A stretch of DNA of 64,000 bases from JADJLQ01 sp031417835 (GCA_031417835.1 JANOWJ010000165.1:62001-126000), one strand, 5' to 3'. Counted from the stretch's first letter, positions 9,901 through 19,041 are shown. The notes: generated by a model not told the origin, from the letters alone. Numbers and translations are program-made.

Positions 9901-12205
9901 AGCGTATTCTGGTCTTGGTTTGTCCAGACGAGGATTTGACTTGTGGGACATCACTCGTAAATTGCATCAACGTACCAAGTCGACCGTCATTAAAACTAAA
10001 TTAGATTATACTGTCAATGCATTTTATACTCAGTGGAAATACCCACTAACTGAAAATCTTGGGCAAATTTTAGAGAATGTAAGGTCCTGTTTGATGAATG
10101 GCGATCCTAATTTTGCCGGTTATGCGATCTCTTTATATTTCTGGAAAAAAGTAAGCGGTGGGCATCGACTCACCGACGCGTTAGATAGTGCTTCAGAATA
10201 CATCGAATACTTACAAAATAATAAAATAGACGGCGGGATAAATTTTATCACGCCTTCCGTTCAATTTGTCACCTCATTGATCGGCAAAACGAATGTAGTC
10301 GGAGAGTGGGATAGCGATGATTTTAAAGAAGAAATATTTTTAAAAAAAATAACAGAAATAAATAATAAAACAAATATTGGGTTTTATTACAACAACAAAT
10401 TACCGTATTATTATTTTTTTGGTAAACATGAAGAAGGTTTGATGTGGGCAGATCGAGGCGATGGGCATCAAGTATTTATCCTCGGTCACTATTTTCTATC
10501 TGATTGGTATTTTTATTACAGCTTGTTGATCTCTTCGAGGTTCGATACATTCAATGCGACACAAAAAAGAAAGTATAAAAAAATATTATATAGACATATA
10601 AAATGGTTTAAACATTGGATTAAAGGTTGCTCTGAAAATTTTGAACAACAATTATATATTTTACAAGCCGAGGAGAGTATCATGTACGGTCATATCGACC
10701 AGGCTATAGTATTATACGAAAAAGCAAGCGCAGCAGCTACCTTACATGGTTTCACGCATATAGCAGCCATTGCCAACGAGCGGGCGTCTATACTCTTGGC
10801 CAAAGCAGGTGCCATCAAACAAAGCAATTATTATTTAAAGGATGCTTTCGACCTGTATGATCAGTGGGCAGCATATGGCAAATGCAAACAGATGATGATG
10901 GCTAGGCCCGATTTGTTTAATGACCGAATGATCAACACCTCCGGAGCTACCAGGACCAACCTGTCAATTGCAGCTTTAGATTACGGTTCTTTAATAAAGG
11001 CTTCCCATAGTATTTCCAGCAAAATTAAATTGGACGAGTTAGTCAAAAGGTTGATGAATGTCCTTTTAGAAAATGCTGGCGCACAACGGGGAGTGCTCCT
11101 CATTCCCAAGTCAAATGAGCTCCATTTGGTGGCCGAAGGATTTGCAGGACCGGATAATATCCAAACCAATATTTCTATACCGCTTTCTCAGTATGATAAG
11201 GTGCCACATGCCATGATTAACTATTGCTGGCGTACGCTGGAAATAAAATCATCAAACAATGCCCTACTCGATGAAGGTTATAGAAATGATAAGTATGTTC
11301 AAAAGTATATGATTAAATCGATGATCAGCCTACCGCTTACCAATAAAGGCAATAGAGTAGGCCTCATCTATCTTGAAAATCAATTGCTCGAAGGCGTATT
11401 TACGCTCAATAAATTAGAAGTGCTCAACATGCTCGCAGGACAGATTGGTATCTCTATTGATAATGCTCTGCTCTATGAAAATCTGGAATCCAAAGTCAAT
11501 GAACGAACACATGACTTGGAGCAACAAAAACAAATTGCAGAATCGCGGACGAATGAAGCCATTCAACAAAAATTGATCGCAGATGAAGCCAGAAGTAAAT
11601 CTGACACCTTGTTGCTGAATATTCTGCCCGACGAAATCGCTCAAGAGTTGAAAATGTACGGAGAATCGCCTGCCAGACAATTTAAGGCTGTCACGGTCAT
11701 ATTTACGGATTTTGTAAATTTTACGACGATCTGTGAGACGCTGACCCCTACCGAACTAGTGGCTGAGCTCAACAAGTGTTTTGCAGCATTCGATCATATC
11801 ATCGATAACTATGGACTTGAAAAAATCAAAACCATAGGAGATGCTTATTTGGCTGTCAGCGGTCTGCCTATCGTAAATAGTGATCATGCGATGAGGACCT
11901 GTCACGCAGCAAAGGATATCCTCCTGTGGGTTGAAGATCCGGCCAATGCCTGCCAATTTAATATCCGAATTGGCATCAATAGCGGACCTGTGATCGCTGG
12001 TATTGTGGGGATGCGCAAGTATGTCTATGATATCTGGGGCGATACAGTCAATACGGCCTCCAGAATGGAGTCTTCATCATCTCCGGGCAAAATTAACATC
12101 TCAGAATCAACCTACCAATTGATTAAGGACCAGCTCCCATGCGTCTACAGAGGCAAAATAGCAGCTAAAAACAAAGGTCAGGTGAATATGTATTTTTTAC
12201 TGTAG
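6995..12205 (+). CDS. Ser/Thr kinase - AAA ATPase - helical repeat - GAF - adenylate cyclase
   Basis: The start is taken at 6995 (MIQSDLYIPDG) because it overlaps the upstream stop as ATGA; an in-frame ATG at 6950 lies inside the methyltransferase. The result is 1736 residues. Domains in order: a Hanks kinase (about 1-280) with HKDINTNN (D133) and DFG (D151) but no classical Gly-rich loop; an AAA_16/STAND ATPase with GYSGVGKS at 332-339 and IFLDDLQWTD; long TPR-like helices; GAF (about 1340-1500); a coiled coil; and a class III cyclase. The cyclase has both metal Asp segments (IFTDFVNFT, D1572; GDAYLAV), the adenine-selecting Lys in KIKTIGDAY, and Asp in YDIWGDTVNTASR, so cAMP is the likely product. 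Related giants in cyanobacteria and other bacteria end in a histidine kinase; here the output is a cyclase. The input signal is unknown. Confidence 0.85.
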   Translation: MIQSDLYIPDGFTPLANIYKDESHEIIKALRASDGQTVVLKISRPLNNDILKISKLSHEYNTLKKLDHDGIIKVINLYSKLKSVCIVEEFFDGEPLKARIFRQPLTLREFFSIALQLTDILTYIHANGYVHKDINTNNILISATNKIKLIDFGISTNFMNEEHEIMLPDKIEGTLTYVSPEQTGRTSYTITPASDLYSMGIVFYEMLSGKPPFDSADALEVIHFHLSRVPASLKKIMPSIPAGLDQVISDLLEKIPDDRYQSAVGVKHDLKVLESQVNDGKQANYFKTKSKDRAGKFRKTQRLYGRESEINKLLECYNELHHSKSMLVLVAGYSGVGKSAVVKQLQRPVTEKSGLFISGKFDQFKKNIPYFAFIEAFDTILKNILAESEEKIIEWKDKILATLGANAVLINEVIPSLEFIVGKLPPSEKLSPAEQEYRFRLVLLDFIYCFTSVEHPLVIFLDDLQWTDLPSLNLLERILTFRRTVGEVLIVGAYRNNEVNELHPLSLSIQQIKKENVQVQEIEILPLDRTTTIQIVADSFGMAIDTAKELGEHVYKKTQGNPFFINRFLQSLYENKHVYLDDDDQWQWEQSIIEGLSYSDNVIDLMARELKALPPITSEILKYAAVLGNTFNLGSMALIIGKTQNEIFQSLQPALNTGYLLSIDLKYRTFSLFNEGINENFESESENLAISFRFLHDRVQQAAYALISDHERSKIHLVTARIINEKTTPEKFNDHLFEIASHYAQCLDRVVDQDERKLVAELFLKAGEKAKDSTSYDVAIKYLASAIDLLPHLSWQTDYALTFNLHAALSESESLNGNHTRAEQLFEQILQYTRTNLEKLKIYYVHAALYLKMGNTSKSLALGRDAMKLYNIHFPESEIAIQAKATYDIAKYLLLFSTKYKNKEKLYNLPDCTDPEIIAINQFLIDIATSAYQVNQNLMVIVVLRIIDHYLKFGFTDASGWGFSGFSVIAYSGLGLSRRGFDLWDITRKLHQRTKSTVIKTKLDYTVNAFYTQWKYPLTENLGQILENVRSCLMNGDPNFAGYAISLYFWKKVSGGHRLTDALDSASEYIEYLQNNKIDGGINFITPSVQFVTSLIGKTNVVGEWDSDDFKEEIFLKKITEINNKTNIGFYYNNKLPYYYFFGKHEEGLMWADRGDGHQVFILGHYFLSDWYFYYSLLISSRFDTFNATQKRKYKKILYRHIKWFKHWIKGCSENFEQQLYILQAEESIMYGHIDQAIVLYEKASAAATLHGFTHIAAIANERASILLAKAGAIKQSNYYLKDAFDLYDQWAAYGKCKQMMMARPDLFNDRMINTSGATRTNLSIAALDYGSLIKASHSISSKIKLDELVKRLMNVLLENAGAQRGVLLIPKSNELHLVAEGFAGPDNIQTNISIPLSQYDKVPHAMINYCWRTLEIKSSNNALLDEGYRNDKYVQKYMIKSMISLPLTNKGNRVGLIYLENQLLEGVFTLNKLEVLNMLAGQIGISIDNALLYENLESKVNERTHDLEQQKQIAESRTNEAIQQKLIADEARSKSDTLLLNILPDEIAQELKMYGESPARQFKAVTVIFTDFVNFTTICETLTPTELVAELNKCFAAFDHIIDNYGLEKIKTIGDAYLAVSGLPIVNSDHAMRTCHAAKDILLWVEDPANACQFNIRIGINSGPVIAGIVGMRKYVYDIWGDTVNTASRMESSSSPGKINISESTYQLIKDQLPCVYRGKIAAKNKGQVNMYFLL

Positions 12206-12229
12206 TCCACCGATCAAACTTGCCGTGGA

Positions 12230-12673
12230 TCATGGCATAAAGTAGATCTTACCATTCCACCATTGTTTTTCTATGACGGCATTATATTTATTATAGAAGT
12301 TGATCGCAGGTATATTCCAATCCAATACTTGCCACTTCATTAATTTACAATCCAAGGCGATAGCTTCTTGGATCAGGGCGTCAAATAGGAGTTTCCCCGT
12401 GCCTTGACCACGGGAAGATTCTTGCACTATAAAATCTTCTAAATAAAGCATTCGGCCTTTCCAGGTGCTCCAGCCGACATAATATATAGTAGTACCTACG
12501 ACCCGGCCACTCGTATCTTCAGCGATCAACGCTTCAAATTTGCCTTCCAGGTAGTTTTTCTCGTAATCCTGGACGGTGGCTGTCACTTCTTCAGGGGCTT
12601 TCTCATATGCTGCCAGCTCCTGGACCAAACGAAGGATATGCTCCATATCATTCAAGTTCGCTTTTCTCACCAT
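12230..12673 (-). CDS. GNAT-family N-acetyltransferase (SSAT-like)
   Basis: This is a 147-residue single GNAT domain. The acetyl-CoA-binding motif A is RGQGTGKLL. The preceding strand LYLEDFIV and the later WQVLDWNIPAINFYNKY are the signature of the spermidine/spermine and thialysine N-acetyltransferase subgroup, as is AAYEKAPEEV near the N-terminus. Amine acetylation is therefore likely; the substrate is not determined. It is convergent with the cyclase gene (24 bases apart) and divergent from rpsL. Confidence 0.8.
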   Translation of the reverse strand: MVRKANLNDMEHILRLVQELAAYEKAPEEVTATVQDYEKNYLEGKFEALIAEDTSGRVVGTTIYYVGWSTWKGRMLYLEDFIVQESSRGQGTGKLLFDALIQEAIALDCKLMKWQVLDWNIPAINFYNKYNAVIEKQWWNGKIYFMP

Positions 12674-12725
12674 TGTTAATAAATTTATATTGTAATAACT
12701 TTCTTCTCAAAATCAAAAATAATCA

Positions 12726-12733
12726 TATCTTTG
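12726..12733 (+). promoter_or_regulatory. Probable -7 element of the ribosomal operon promoter
   Basis: TATCTTTG fits the Bacteroidota -7 consensus TAnnTTTG. It sits about 78 bases before the rpsL start, in an AT-rich gap between divergent genes. No convincing -33 TTTG is seen at the usual spacing. Confidence 0.5.
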
Positions 12734-12810
12734 CAGACACTTTTGAAAAAAATATGTGGTTTTTGATTAAAAATCATTGATTATCAGTAAGTAATAAATG
12801 AAAATTTGAT

Positions 12811-13185
12811 ATGCCAACCATCAATCAACTGGTCAGAAAAGGTAGACAGCAGATAAAAGCAAAGAGCAAATCTCGGGCTTTGGATGCTTGCCCGCAAAAA
12901 AGAGGGGTATGTACCCGTGTCTATACGACCACGCCTAAAAAACCAAATTCAGCCCTTAGAAAGGTAGCGAAAGTACGTATGACTAATGGTATCGAGGTCA
13001 TAGCTTATATCCCAGGTGAAGGTCATAATCTTCAGGAGCACTCTATGGTATTAGTACGTGGAGGTAGAATCAAAGACTTGCCAGGTGTACGGTACACCAT
13101 TGTGAGAGGGGCTATTGATACCGCTGGTGTCAACAATCGTAAAAAATCAAGATCAAAATATGGCTCTAAAAGGCCTAAAAAATAA
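12811..13185 (+). CDS. rpsL: 30S ribosomal protein S12
   Basis: The decoding-centre protein of the 30S subunit, 124 residues, full length. It contains the invariant TTTPKKPNSALRKV loop (about 39-53) and GGRIKDLPGVRY. Both lysine positions at which streptomycin resistance usually arises are wild type. It is the first gene of a long plus-strand ribosomal block, followed 30 bases later by rpsG, with a TATCTTTG promoter element upstream. Confidence 0.98.
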   Translation: MPTINQLVRKGRQQIKAKSKSRALDACPQKRGVCTRVYTTTPKKPNSALRKVAKVRMTNGIEVIAYIPGEGHNLQEHSMVLVRGGRIKDLPGVRYTIVRGAIDTAGVNNRKKSRSKYGSKRPKK

Positions 13186-13215
13186 GTTTAATTAAGGTAT
13201 TAAAGCAATAATGCG

Positions 13216-13683
13216 ATGAGGAAGCGAAAACCAAAAGCAAGACCGATGCAGGGAGATCCCAGATTTGGAGATACTCTGATCAGTCGATTCATCAATAATC
13301 TCCAGTGGAGTGGTAAAAAATCTGGTGCCCAGTTCATATTCTACAATGCCATGGACATCGTAAAATCCAAAGTTGGCGAAGAAAGCGAATTAGAAGTATG
13401 GCGCAAAGCTTTGGACAATATCATGCCTCATGTAGAGGTAAGAAGTAAAAGGATAGGTGGGGCTACATTTCAGATCCCTACTGAATTGCCACCAAATCGA
13501 AAAATATTTTTCGGAATGAAGTGGATGATAAGGTATGCTCGCGAACGCGCTGGAAAAGGAATGGCCGAAAAATTAGCGGCTGAAATCCTCGCTGCTCAAA
13601 AAGGGGAAGGTGCCGCAGTAAAGAAAAAAGAAGACATTCATAAAATGGCAGAAGCAAATAGAGCTTTTGCAAGTTTTAGATAA
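13216..13683 (+). CDS. rpsG: 30S ribosomal protein S7
   Basis: A 16S rRNA head-domain primary binder of 155 residues. It begins MRKRKPKARPM and shows the conserved VRSKRIGGATFQIP segment and the C-terminal MAEANRAFASFR. An earlier ATG five bases upstream is out of frame. It lies between rpsL and fusA, as in the classical str operon. Confidence 0.98.
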   Translation: MRKRKPKARPMQGDPRFGDTLISRFINNLQWSGKKSGAQFIFYNAMDIVKSKVGEESELEVWRKALDNIMPHVEVRSKRIGGATFQIPTELPPNRKIFFGMKWMIRYARERAGKGMAEKLAAEILAAQKGEGAAVKKKEDIHKMAEANRAFASFR

Positions 13684-13705
13684 AATATTATAACGACACG
13701 CTCTG

Positions 13706-15844
13706 ATGGCTATAAAAGATCTTAGATATACTCGAAACATTGGTATCGCTGCCCACATTGATGCTGGCAAGACTACCACCACGGAGCGTATACTTTATTA
13801 TACTGGGATCAATCATAAGATTGGTGAAGTACATGATGGTGCTGCAACCATGGATCACATGGAGCAAGAGCAAGAGCGAGGTATTACCATCACTGCAGCA
13901 GCGACTAAGACCACTTGGACTTGGAAAGATGAAGAATATGTCATTAATATTATAGACACCCCTGGTCACGTAGATTTTACAGTCGAAGTAGAGCGGTCAC
14001 TTAGAGTATTAGACGGCACGGTTGCATTATTTTGCGCCGTATCTGGCGTAGAGCCTCAGTCTGAGACCGTATGGCGTCAAGCCGATCGATATAAAGTGCC
14101 TCGTATAGCATTTGTTAATAAAATGGATCGATCAGGTGCCGATTTTTTCAATGTTGTAGAAGAAATTAGGATTAAACTTGGTTCCAAACCAATCCCTTTA
14201 CAAGTTCCCATAGGAGCAGAACATAATTTTAGAGGGGTCGTAGATCTTATTACCAATAAAGCCATCATCTGGAATGATGCGGATCAAGGGATGACCTATA
14301 CGGAGATTCCTATCCCGGATGATCTGGTTGATACCGTCAAATTGTGGCGGGACCGATTGATGGAAGTGGCTGCTGAGTATGATGATAAGTTGATGGAAAA
14401 ATACTTCGAGGATCCCAATTCACTTGGTGTCGAAGAAGTTCAGGCAGCTTTGAGACAAGCCGTCATAGATATGAAGATCGTATTGACAATGTGTGGCTCG
14501 GCCTTTAAAAACAAAGGAGTGCAAGCCATGCTCGATGCAGTATGTACCTATCTGCCGTCACCTGCTGATATCGAAGCAGTAGAAGGTATAAATCCTAAGA
14601 CGGACGCAATTGAGAAAAGAAAACCCAATAATAGCGAACCATTCGCAGCACTTGCCTTCAAGATTGTAAATGATCCTTTTGTAGGTCGACTGTCTTATAT
14701 GAGAGTCTATTCCGGACGACTGGAGAATGGATCGTATGTGCACAATACCCGATCTGATAAAAAAGAAAGGATATCGCGATTATATCAGATGCATGCCAAT
14801 AAGCAAAACCCAATCGAATTTGTCGAAGCTGGTGATATAGCAGCTGCTGTAGGTATGAAAGATATCCGTACGGGTGATACATTATGTGATCCTGATAAAC
14901 AGATCATTCTGGAAAGTATGAAGTTCCCTGAGCCCGTGATTGGACTAGCTGTGGAGCCTAAGACTCAGAAAGATTTGGATAAGATGGGTATAGCACTCAA
15001 TAAACTAGCAGAAGAAGATCCTACCTTTAAAGTAAAATACGATGAAGATACCAACCAGACGATCATCTCTGGCATGGGCGAGTTGCATTTGGAGATCATC
15101 GTAGATCGGATGCGTCGGGAGTTTGGTGTAGAGTGTAATCAGGGAGCTCCTCAGGTTAACTACAAAGAAGCATTGACCCGTGTAGTATCACATCGTGAAA
15201 AATTGAAAAAACAAACCGGGGGTTCTGGTTTATTTGCAGATATAGAATTCGAAATTGGACCAGCCGATCCTGAATTTTTAGAGTCTGAAGACTTTAAAAG
15301 TGGCAAGACTAAAATGCAATTCGTGAATAATATCGTGGGTGGTTCTATACCTCGAGAATTGATTGCACCGACACAAAAAGGATTTTTGGCCATGATGGAA
15401 AATGGCGTCTTAGCAGGTTATAACATAGATAGTATGAAAGTGAGAATCTTTGATGGTTCTATTCATACCGTCGATTCTAAACCGGTTGCATTCGAATTGT
15501 GCGCCAAAGAAGGATTTAGAGCAGCCGCTCCAAAAGCAGGCCCTGTGATCCTGGAACCAATTATGAAACTCGAAGTAGTGACACCTGAGGAATTTGTAGG
15601 TCCGGTCATTGGTGACCTTAATAGAAGAAGAGGTCTTCCTAAAGGTCAGGAACTGAGATCTGGTGCAGCAGTGGCTATTCAGGCTGATGTGCCATTATCT
15701 GAGATGTTTGGTTATGTGACCCAGTTGCGTACCATCACCTCTGGGCGAGCTAGTTCTACAATGGAATTTTCACACTTTGCTCAAGTACCTAGTGGTATTG
15801 CTATAGAAGTCATAGCAAAAGCCAAAGGCACCGTCAAAGCGTAA
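13706..15844 (+). CDS. fusA: Elongation factor G
   Basis: The translocation GTPase, 712 residues. The G motifs are intact: AHIDAGKTTTTERIL (G1, about 16-30), RGITI (G2), DTPGHVDFT (G3) and NKMD (G4). Domain IV/V landmarks GGSIPRELI, RRGLPKGQE and VPLSEMFGYVTQLR are present. The str cluster here runs directly into rpsJ, with no tuf between them. Domain order and length are normal for canonical EF-G. Confidence 0.98.
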   Translation: MAIKDLRYTRNIGIAAHIDAGKTTTTERILYYTGINHKIGEVHDGAATMDHMEQEQERGITITAAATKTTWTWKDEEYVINIIDTPGHVDFTVEVERSLRVLDGTVALFCAVSGVEPQSETVWRQADRYKVPRIAFVNKMDRSGADFFNVVEEIRIKLGSKPIPLQVPIGAEHNFRGVVDLITNKAIIWNDADQGMTYTEIPIPDDLVDTVKLWRDRLMEVAAEYDDKLMEKYFEDPNSLGVEEVQAALRQAVIDMKIVLTMCGSAFKNKGVQAMLDAVCTYLPSPADIEAVEGINPKTDAIEKRKPNNSEPFAALAFKIVNDPFVGRLSYMRVYSGRLENGSYVHNTRSDKKERISRLYQMHANKQNPIEFVEAGDIAAAVGMKDIRTGDTLCDPDKQIILESMKFPEPVIGLAVEPKTQKDLDKMGIALNKLAEEDPTFKVKYDEDTNQTIISGMGELHLEIIVDRMRREFGVECNQGAPQVNYKEALTRVVSHREKLKKQTGGSGLFADIEFEIGPADPEFLESEDFKSGKTKMQFVNNIVGGSIPRELIAPTQKGFLAMMENGVLAGYNIDSMKVRIFDGSIHTVDSKPVAFELCAKEGFRAAAPKAGPVILEPIMKLEVVTPEEFVGPVIGDLNRRRGLPKGQELRSGAAVAIQADVPLSEMFGYVTQLRTITSGRASSTMEFSHFAQVPSGIAIEVIAKAKGTVKA

Positions 15845-15890
15845 CATAGTTAGCATAATATTTGTATTAAGATAAATTTTATAAAGGGAA

Positions 15891-16199
15891 ATGAATCAAA
15901 AAATTAGAATCAAACTCCGGTCTTACGATCACAACTTGGTCGATAAGTCTACGGAGAAGATCGTAAAGACAGTCCGCAATAGTGGTGCTGTAGTTACAGG
16001 TCCGATTCCGCTGCCCTCTGAGAGAGAAGTTTACACGGTGCTTAGGTCACCTCACGTAAACAAGAAAGCTCGGGAGCAGTTTCAACTTCGGACCCATAAG
16101 CGTTTAATCGAAATCTACACGCCGACACAAAAGACGGTAGATGCGCTTTCCAAATTAGAGCTCCCGTCTGGTGTAGACATTCAGGTAAAACTTACCTGA
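15891..16199 (+). CDS. rpsJ: 30S ribosomal protein S10
   Basis: A 102-residue protein with the conserved KIRIKLRSYDHNLVD start and the VLRSPHVNKKAREQF loop. Besides its 30S role, S10 is also NusE, a transcription antitermination partner, in other bacteria. It follows fusA by 46 bases and is separated from rplC by a 123-base gap. Confidence 0.98.
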   Translation: MNQKIRIKLRSYDHNLVDKSTEKIVKTVRNSGAVVTGPIPLPSEREVYTVLRSPHVNKKAREQFQLRTHKRLIEIYTPTQKTVDALSKLELPSGVDIQVKLT

Positions 16200-16322
16200 T
16201 AGGGGTCCTTTTCTGGAGAATCGAATTGTTTTTAAAAAATTGCCCTGCAATCAAGCGTAGCTGTATGGCTCCGTTTGACGAAGGTCAGTATATTAACTGT
16301 TTAATAATTAAAACACTGAAAA
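16200..16322 (+). other. rpsJ-rplC intergenic leader, function unclear
   Basis: This is the longest gap inside the S10 cluster (123 bases). It contains no ORF and no T-tailed hairpin that I can support. It could hold an internal promoter or an mRNA leader for autoregulation; the sequence alone does not decide. Confidence 0.3.
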
Positions 16323-16946
16323 GTGAACGGATTAATCGGTAAAAAAATAGGCATGACCAGCATCTATGATGATGCCGGTAGATATATTGCCTGCACAGTC
16401 ATCGAGGCTGGTCCTAATGTAGTGACTCAAGTGAAAGATGGTGATGCTGATGGCTACTCTGCTCTTCAGCTTGGCTTTGGCGAAGCTAAAGTCAAAAACA
16501 CCACTCAGCCACTTAAAGGCCACTTCGATAAAGCAGCTACTACGCCAAAACAAAAAGTAGTTGAATTTAGAGACTGTACGCTTCAAAAGAAAGCAGGTGA
16601 ACAAATCACAGTCGAAGAAGTATTCAAGCCTGGCGATGAAGTCCATGCAGTCGGTACTTCTAAAGGCAAAGGATTCCAGGGTGTCGTAAAAAGACATGGT
16701 TTCGGAGGTGTCGGTGAAATGACCCACGGGCAACATGATCGACAAAGAGCACCGGGTTCTGTAGGTTCATCTTCATTTCCAAGTAAGGTATTCAAAGGCA
16801 TTCGCATGGCCGGCCGTACCGGTGGAGTTCGTGTGAAGGTCAAAAACCTCAAAGTCGTAAAAGTATTTGGAGATAAAAATCTATTGGTCGTACGTGGTGC
16901 TATACCTGGTCACAATGGATCTTTTGTAATCATAGAAAAAAAGTAA
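16323..16946 (+). CDS. rplC: 50S ribosomal protein L3, GTG start
   Basis: An early 23S assembly protein of 207 residues. The best start is GTG at 16323, giving (M)NGLIGKKIGM, which matches the usual L3 N-terminus; no nearby ATG fits. The MTHGQHDRQRAPGS loop is present, including the Gln that is methylated in enterobacterial L3. rplD follows three bases after the stop. Confidence 0.97.
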   Translation: MNGLIGKKIGMTSIYDDAGRYIACTVIEAGPNVVTQVKDGDADGYSALQLGFGEAKVKNTTQPLKGHFDKAATTPKQKVVEFRDCTLQKKAGEQITVEEVFKPGDEVHAVGTSKGKGFQGVVKRHGFGGVGEMTHGQHDRQRAPGSVGSSSFPSKVFKGIRMAGRTGGVRVKVKNLKVVKVFGDKNLLVVRGAIPGHNGSFVIIEKK

Positions 16947-16949
16947 GCC

Positions 16950-17588
16950 ATGAAAGTAGCTGTATTAAACACTCAAGGAGCTGAAACAGGTAGGGAAATT
17001 GAACTTCCGGAGAGCGTATTTGGCATCAAGCCCAATGAGCATGCCGTGTGGTTGGATGTAAAGTCGTACCTGGCCAATCAAAGACAAGGGACCGCAGAGA
17101 CTAAAGAAAGAAATAAGATAGCGGGTTCTACTCGTAAATTGCACAAACAAAAAGGTACTGGTGGCTCCCGGAAAGGGGATATCAAAAGTCCGATCTTTAG
17201 AGGCGGTGGAACAGTGTTTGGACCTAATCCTCGCGATTACACTGAAAAAATAAATAAGAAAGTAAAAGTACTGGCCAGAAAATCTGCATTGTCGGATAAA
17301 GCATCAAGTGGTAAAGTCATGGTCATCGAAGATTTTTCATTCGATCAGCCAAAGACAAAAAGCTTTACCGAGGTTTTGAAAAACCTTAAAGTAAATGATA
17401 AAAAGGCATTGTTCGTCACTTCTGATTATGACAAAGCATTGACGCTCTCAGGCAGAAATCTACCTAAAGCAAATTTGGTCCATGCAAAAAATGTGAACAC
17501 GTATTCCATTATCAATTCCAATATCGTGATCCTTGCCGAAAGCGCTGTAGCTAAATTGGAAGAAACTCTTTCATCAACTACTAAATAA
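16950..17588 (+). CDS. rplD: 50S ribosomal protein L4
   Basis: A 212-residue tunnel-wall protein. The extended loop GTGGSRKGDIKSPIFRGGG and FGPNPRDY (about 68-95) is conserved. In Escherichia coli L4 also represses its own operon; whether this happens here cannot be seen. It sits three bases after rplC and nine before rplW. Confidence 0.97.
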   Translation: MKVAVLNTQGAETGREIELPESVFGIKPNEHAVWLDVKSYLANQRQGTAETKERNKIAGSTRKLHKQKGTGGSRKGDIKSPIFRGGGTVFGPNPRDYTEKINKKVKVLARKSALSDKASSGKVMVIEDFSFDQPKTKSFTEVLKNLKVNDKKALFVTSDYDKALTLSGRNLPKANLVHAKNVNTYSIINSNIVILAESAVAKLEETLSSTTK

Positions 17589-17596
17589 GGAAAGTC

Positions 17597-17893
17597 ATGG
17601 AAAAAAAGATATTATTCAGACCAGTCATATCCGAGAAAGCTGAAAAGCTAAGTGCCAATATGCCGAGGTATACTTTTTTGGTGCATAAAGATGCCAATAA
17701 AGTGGAGATCCAAAAGGCAGTTGAAAAACATTATGGCGTCAATGTAAAAGATGTCAATACCTTGATTAATCCTTCAAAGAAAAAATCAAGATCTACTAAA
17801 AGAAAAGTCAGCGTGGGTATCAAGCCTGCTTATAAAAAAGCAATCATTACCCTGGCTGAAGGTGATAGTATCAATATATATGGTGAAATCTAA
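17597..17893 (+). CDS. rplW: 50S ribosomal protein L23
   Basis: A 98-residue tunnel-exit protein that provides the docking point for trigger factor and SRP in bacteria. It has the RPVISEKAEKL start, VEIQKAVEKHYGV, and a basic KKKSRSTKRKV loop. It is tightly packed between rplD and rplB. Confidence 0.97.
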   Translation: MEKKILFRPVISEKAEKLSANMPRYTFLVHKDANKVEIQKAVEKHYGVNVKDVNTLINPSKKKSRSTKRKVSVGIKPAYKKAIITLAEGDSINIYGEI

Positions 17894-17907
17894 TTAAATA
17901 GAGCGCA

Positions 17908-18738
17908 ATGCCAGTAAGAAAATTTAAACCAGTCACACCCGGTACTCGATTCAGGATCGCAAATACCTTTACCGAGATCACAAAAGATACTCCAGAAAAA
18001 AGCTTGATCAGCTCTTTTCATGATGTAGCCGGCAGGAACAATCAAGGTCGTATGACCATGCGTTACCGGGGTGGGGGACATAAAAGACAATATCGGATCA
18101 TCGATTTCAAACGAGATAAAGATGGCGTACCTGCTGTCGTACACTCGATCGAATATGATCCAAACCGCACAGCATATATTGCTTTGTTGCATTACTCTGA
18201 TGGAGAAAAGAGATATATGATTGCGCCCAATGGGCTCAAAGTAGGTCAAAGCATTTCGTCAGGTAAAGATGCATTGCCAGAAGTGGGCAATACAATGTAT
18301 CTCAGAGATGTACCACTCGGTACGAGCATTCATGCCATCGAGCTACATCCCCATCAAGGTGCTGCTTTGGCCAGAAGTGCTGGTACCTATGCCGAACTCA
18401 CAGGCAAAGAAGAACGCTATGCAGTAGTCAAAATGCCTTCAGGTGAAGTCCGAAGAATATTACTACAGTGCCGTGCTACGATTGGTACTACTTCCAATCC
18501 TGATCATGGTTTACAGATACTGGGTAAAGCAGGACGCAGCAGATGGAGAGGGATCAGACCCCGCAACCGAGGTGTTGCAATGAATCCAGTGGATCATCCA
18601 ATGGGTGGCGGTGAAGGCCGAGCATCTGGAGGTCACCCACGATCACGTACCTCTGTAAAAGCAAAAGGTGCAAAGACCAGAAACAAGAATAAACAATCTC
18701 AAAAGCAGATTATCTCTCATCGCAACGCTAAAAAATAA
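17908..18738 (+). CDS. rplB: 50S ribosomal protein L2
   Basis: A peptidyl-transferase-centre protein of 276 residues. It has the RNA-binding GRNNQGRMTMRYRGGGHKR segment (about 47-65) and the catalytic-region NPVDHPMGGGEGR (His conserved). Length and termini are normal. Confidence 0.98.
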   Translation: MPVRKFKPVTPGTRFRIANTFTEITKDTPEKSLISSFHDVAGRNNQGRMTMRYRGGGHKRQYRIIDFKRDKDGVPAVVHSIEYDPNRTAYIALLHYSDGEKRYMIAPNGLKVGQSISSGKDALPEVGNTMYLRDVPLGTSIHAIELHPHQGAALARSAGTYAELTGKEERYAVVKMPSGEVRRILLQCRATIGTTSNPDHGLQILGKAGRSRWRGIRPRNRGVAMNPVDHPMGGGEGRASGGHPRSRTSVKAKGAKTRNKNKQSQKQIISHRNAKK

Positions 18739-18759
18739 TAGCTTAAACCTAGATTCCCA

Positions 18760-19041
18760 ATGGCTAGATCTATAAAAAAAGGACCTTATGTGTTTCACAA
18801 ATTACTTCATAAAGTAATGGTGAATAAACAGAACAATAAGAAGACTGTGATCAAAACGTGGTCCCGAGCTTCTATGATCGTACCGGATATGGTTGGTGAA
18901 ACTATAGCAGTACACAATGGCAAAACTTTTATACCTGTCTATGTTACAGAGAATATGGTAGGTCATAAGTTGGGTGAATTTTCACCTACTCGGACCTTCA
19001 GAGGTCACTCTGGCAACAGAAAAGATGACGCTAAAAAATGA
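18760..19041 (+). CDS. rpsS: 30S ribosomal protein S19
   Basis: A 93-residue 30S head protein with MARSIKKGPYV, TWSRAS(M)IVPDMVG, and GHKLGEFSPTRTFRGH near the C-terminus. Complete and unremarkable. Confidence 0.98.
   Translation: MARSIKKGPYVFHKLLHKVMVNKQNNKKTVIKTWSRASMIVPDMVGETIAVHNGKTFIPVYVTENMVGHKLGEFSPTRTFRGHSGNRKDDAKK

Noticed and set aside
12811..13185. Streptomycin-resistance substitutions in S12
   Set aside because: The relevant lysines in the PKKPNS and RIKDLPG loops are wild type.
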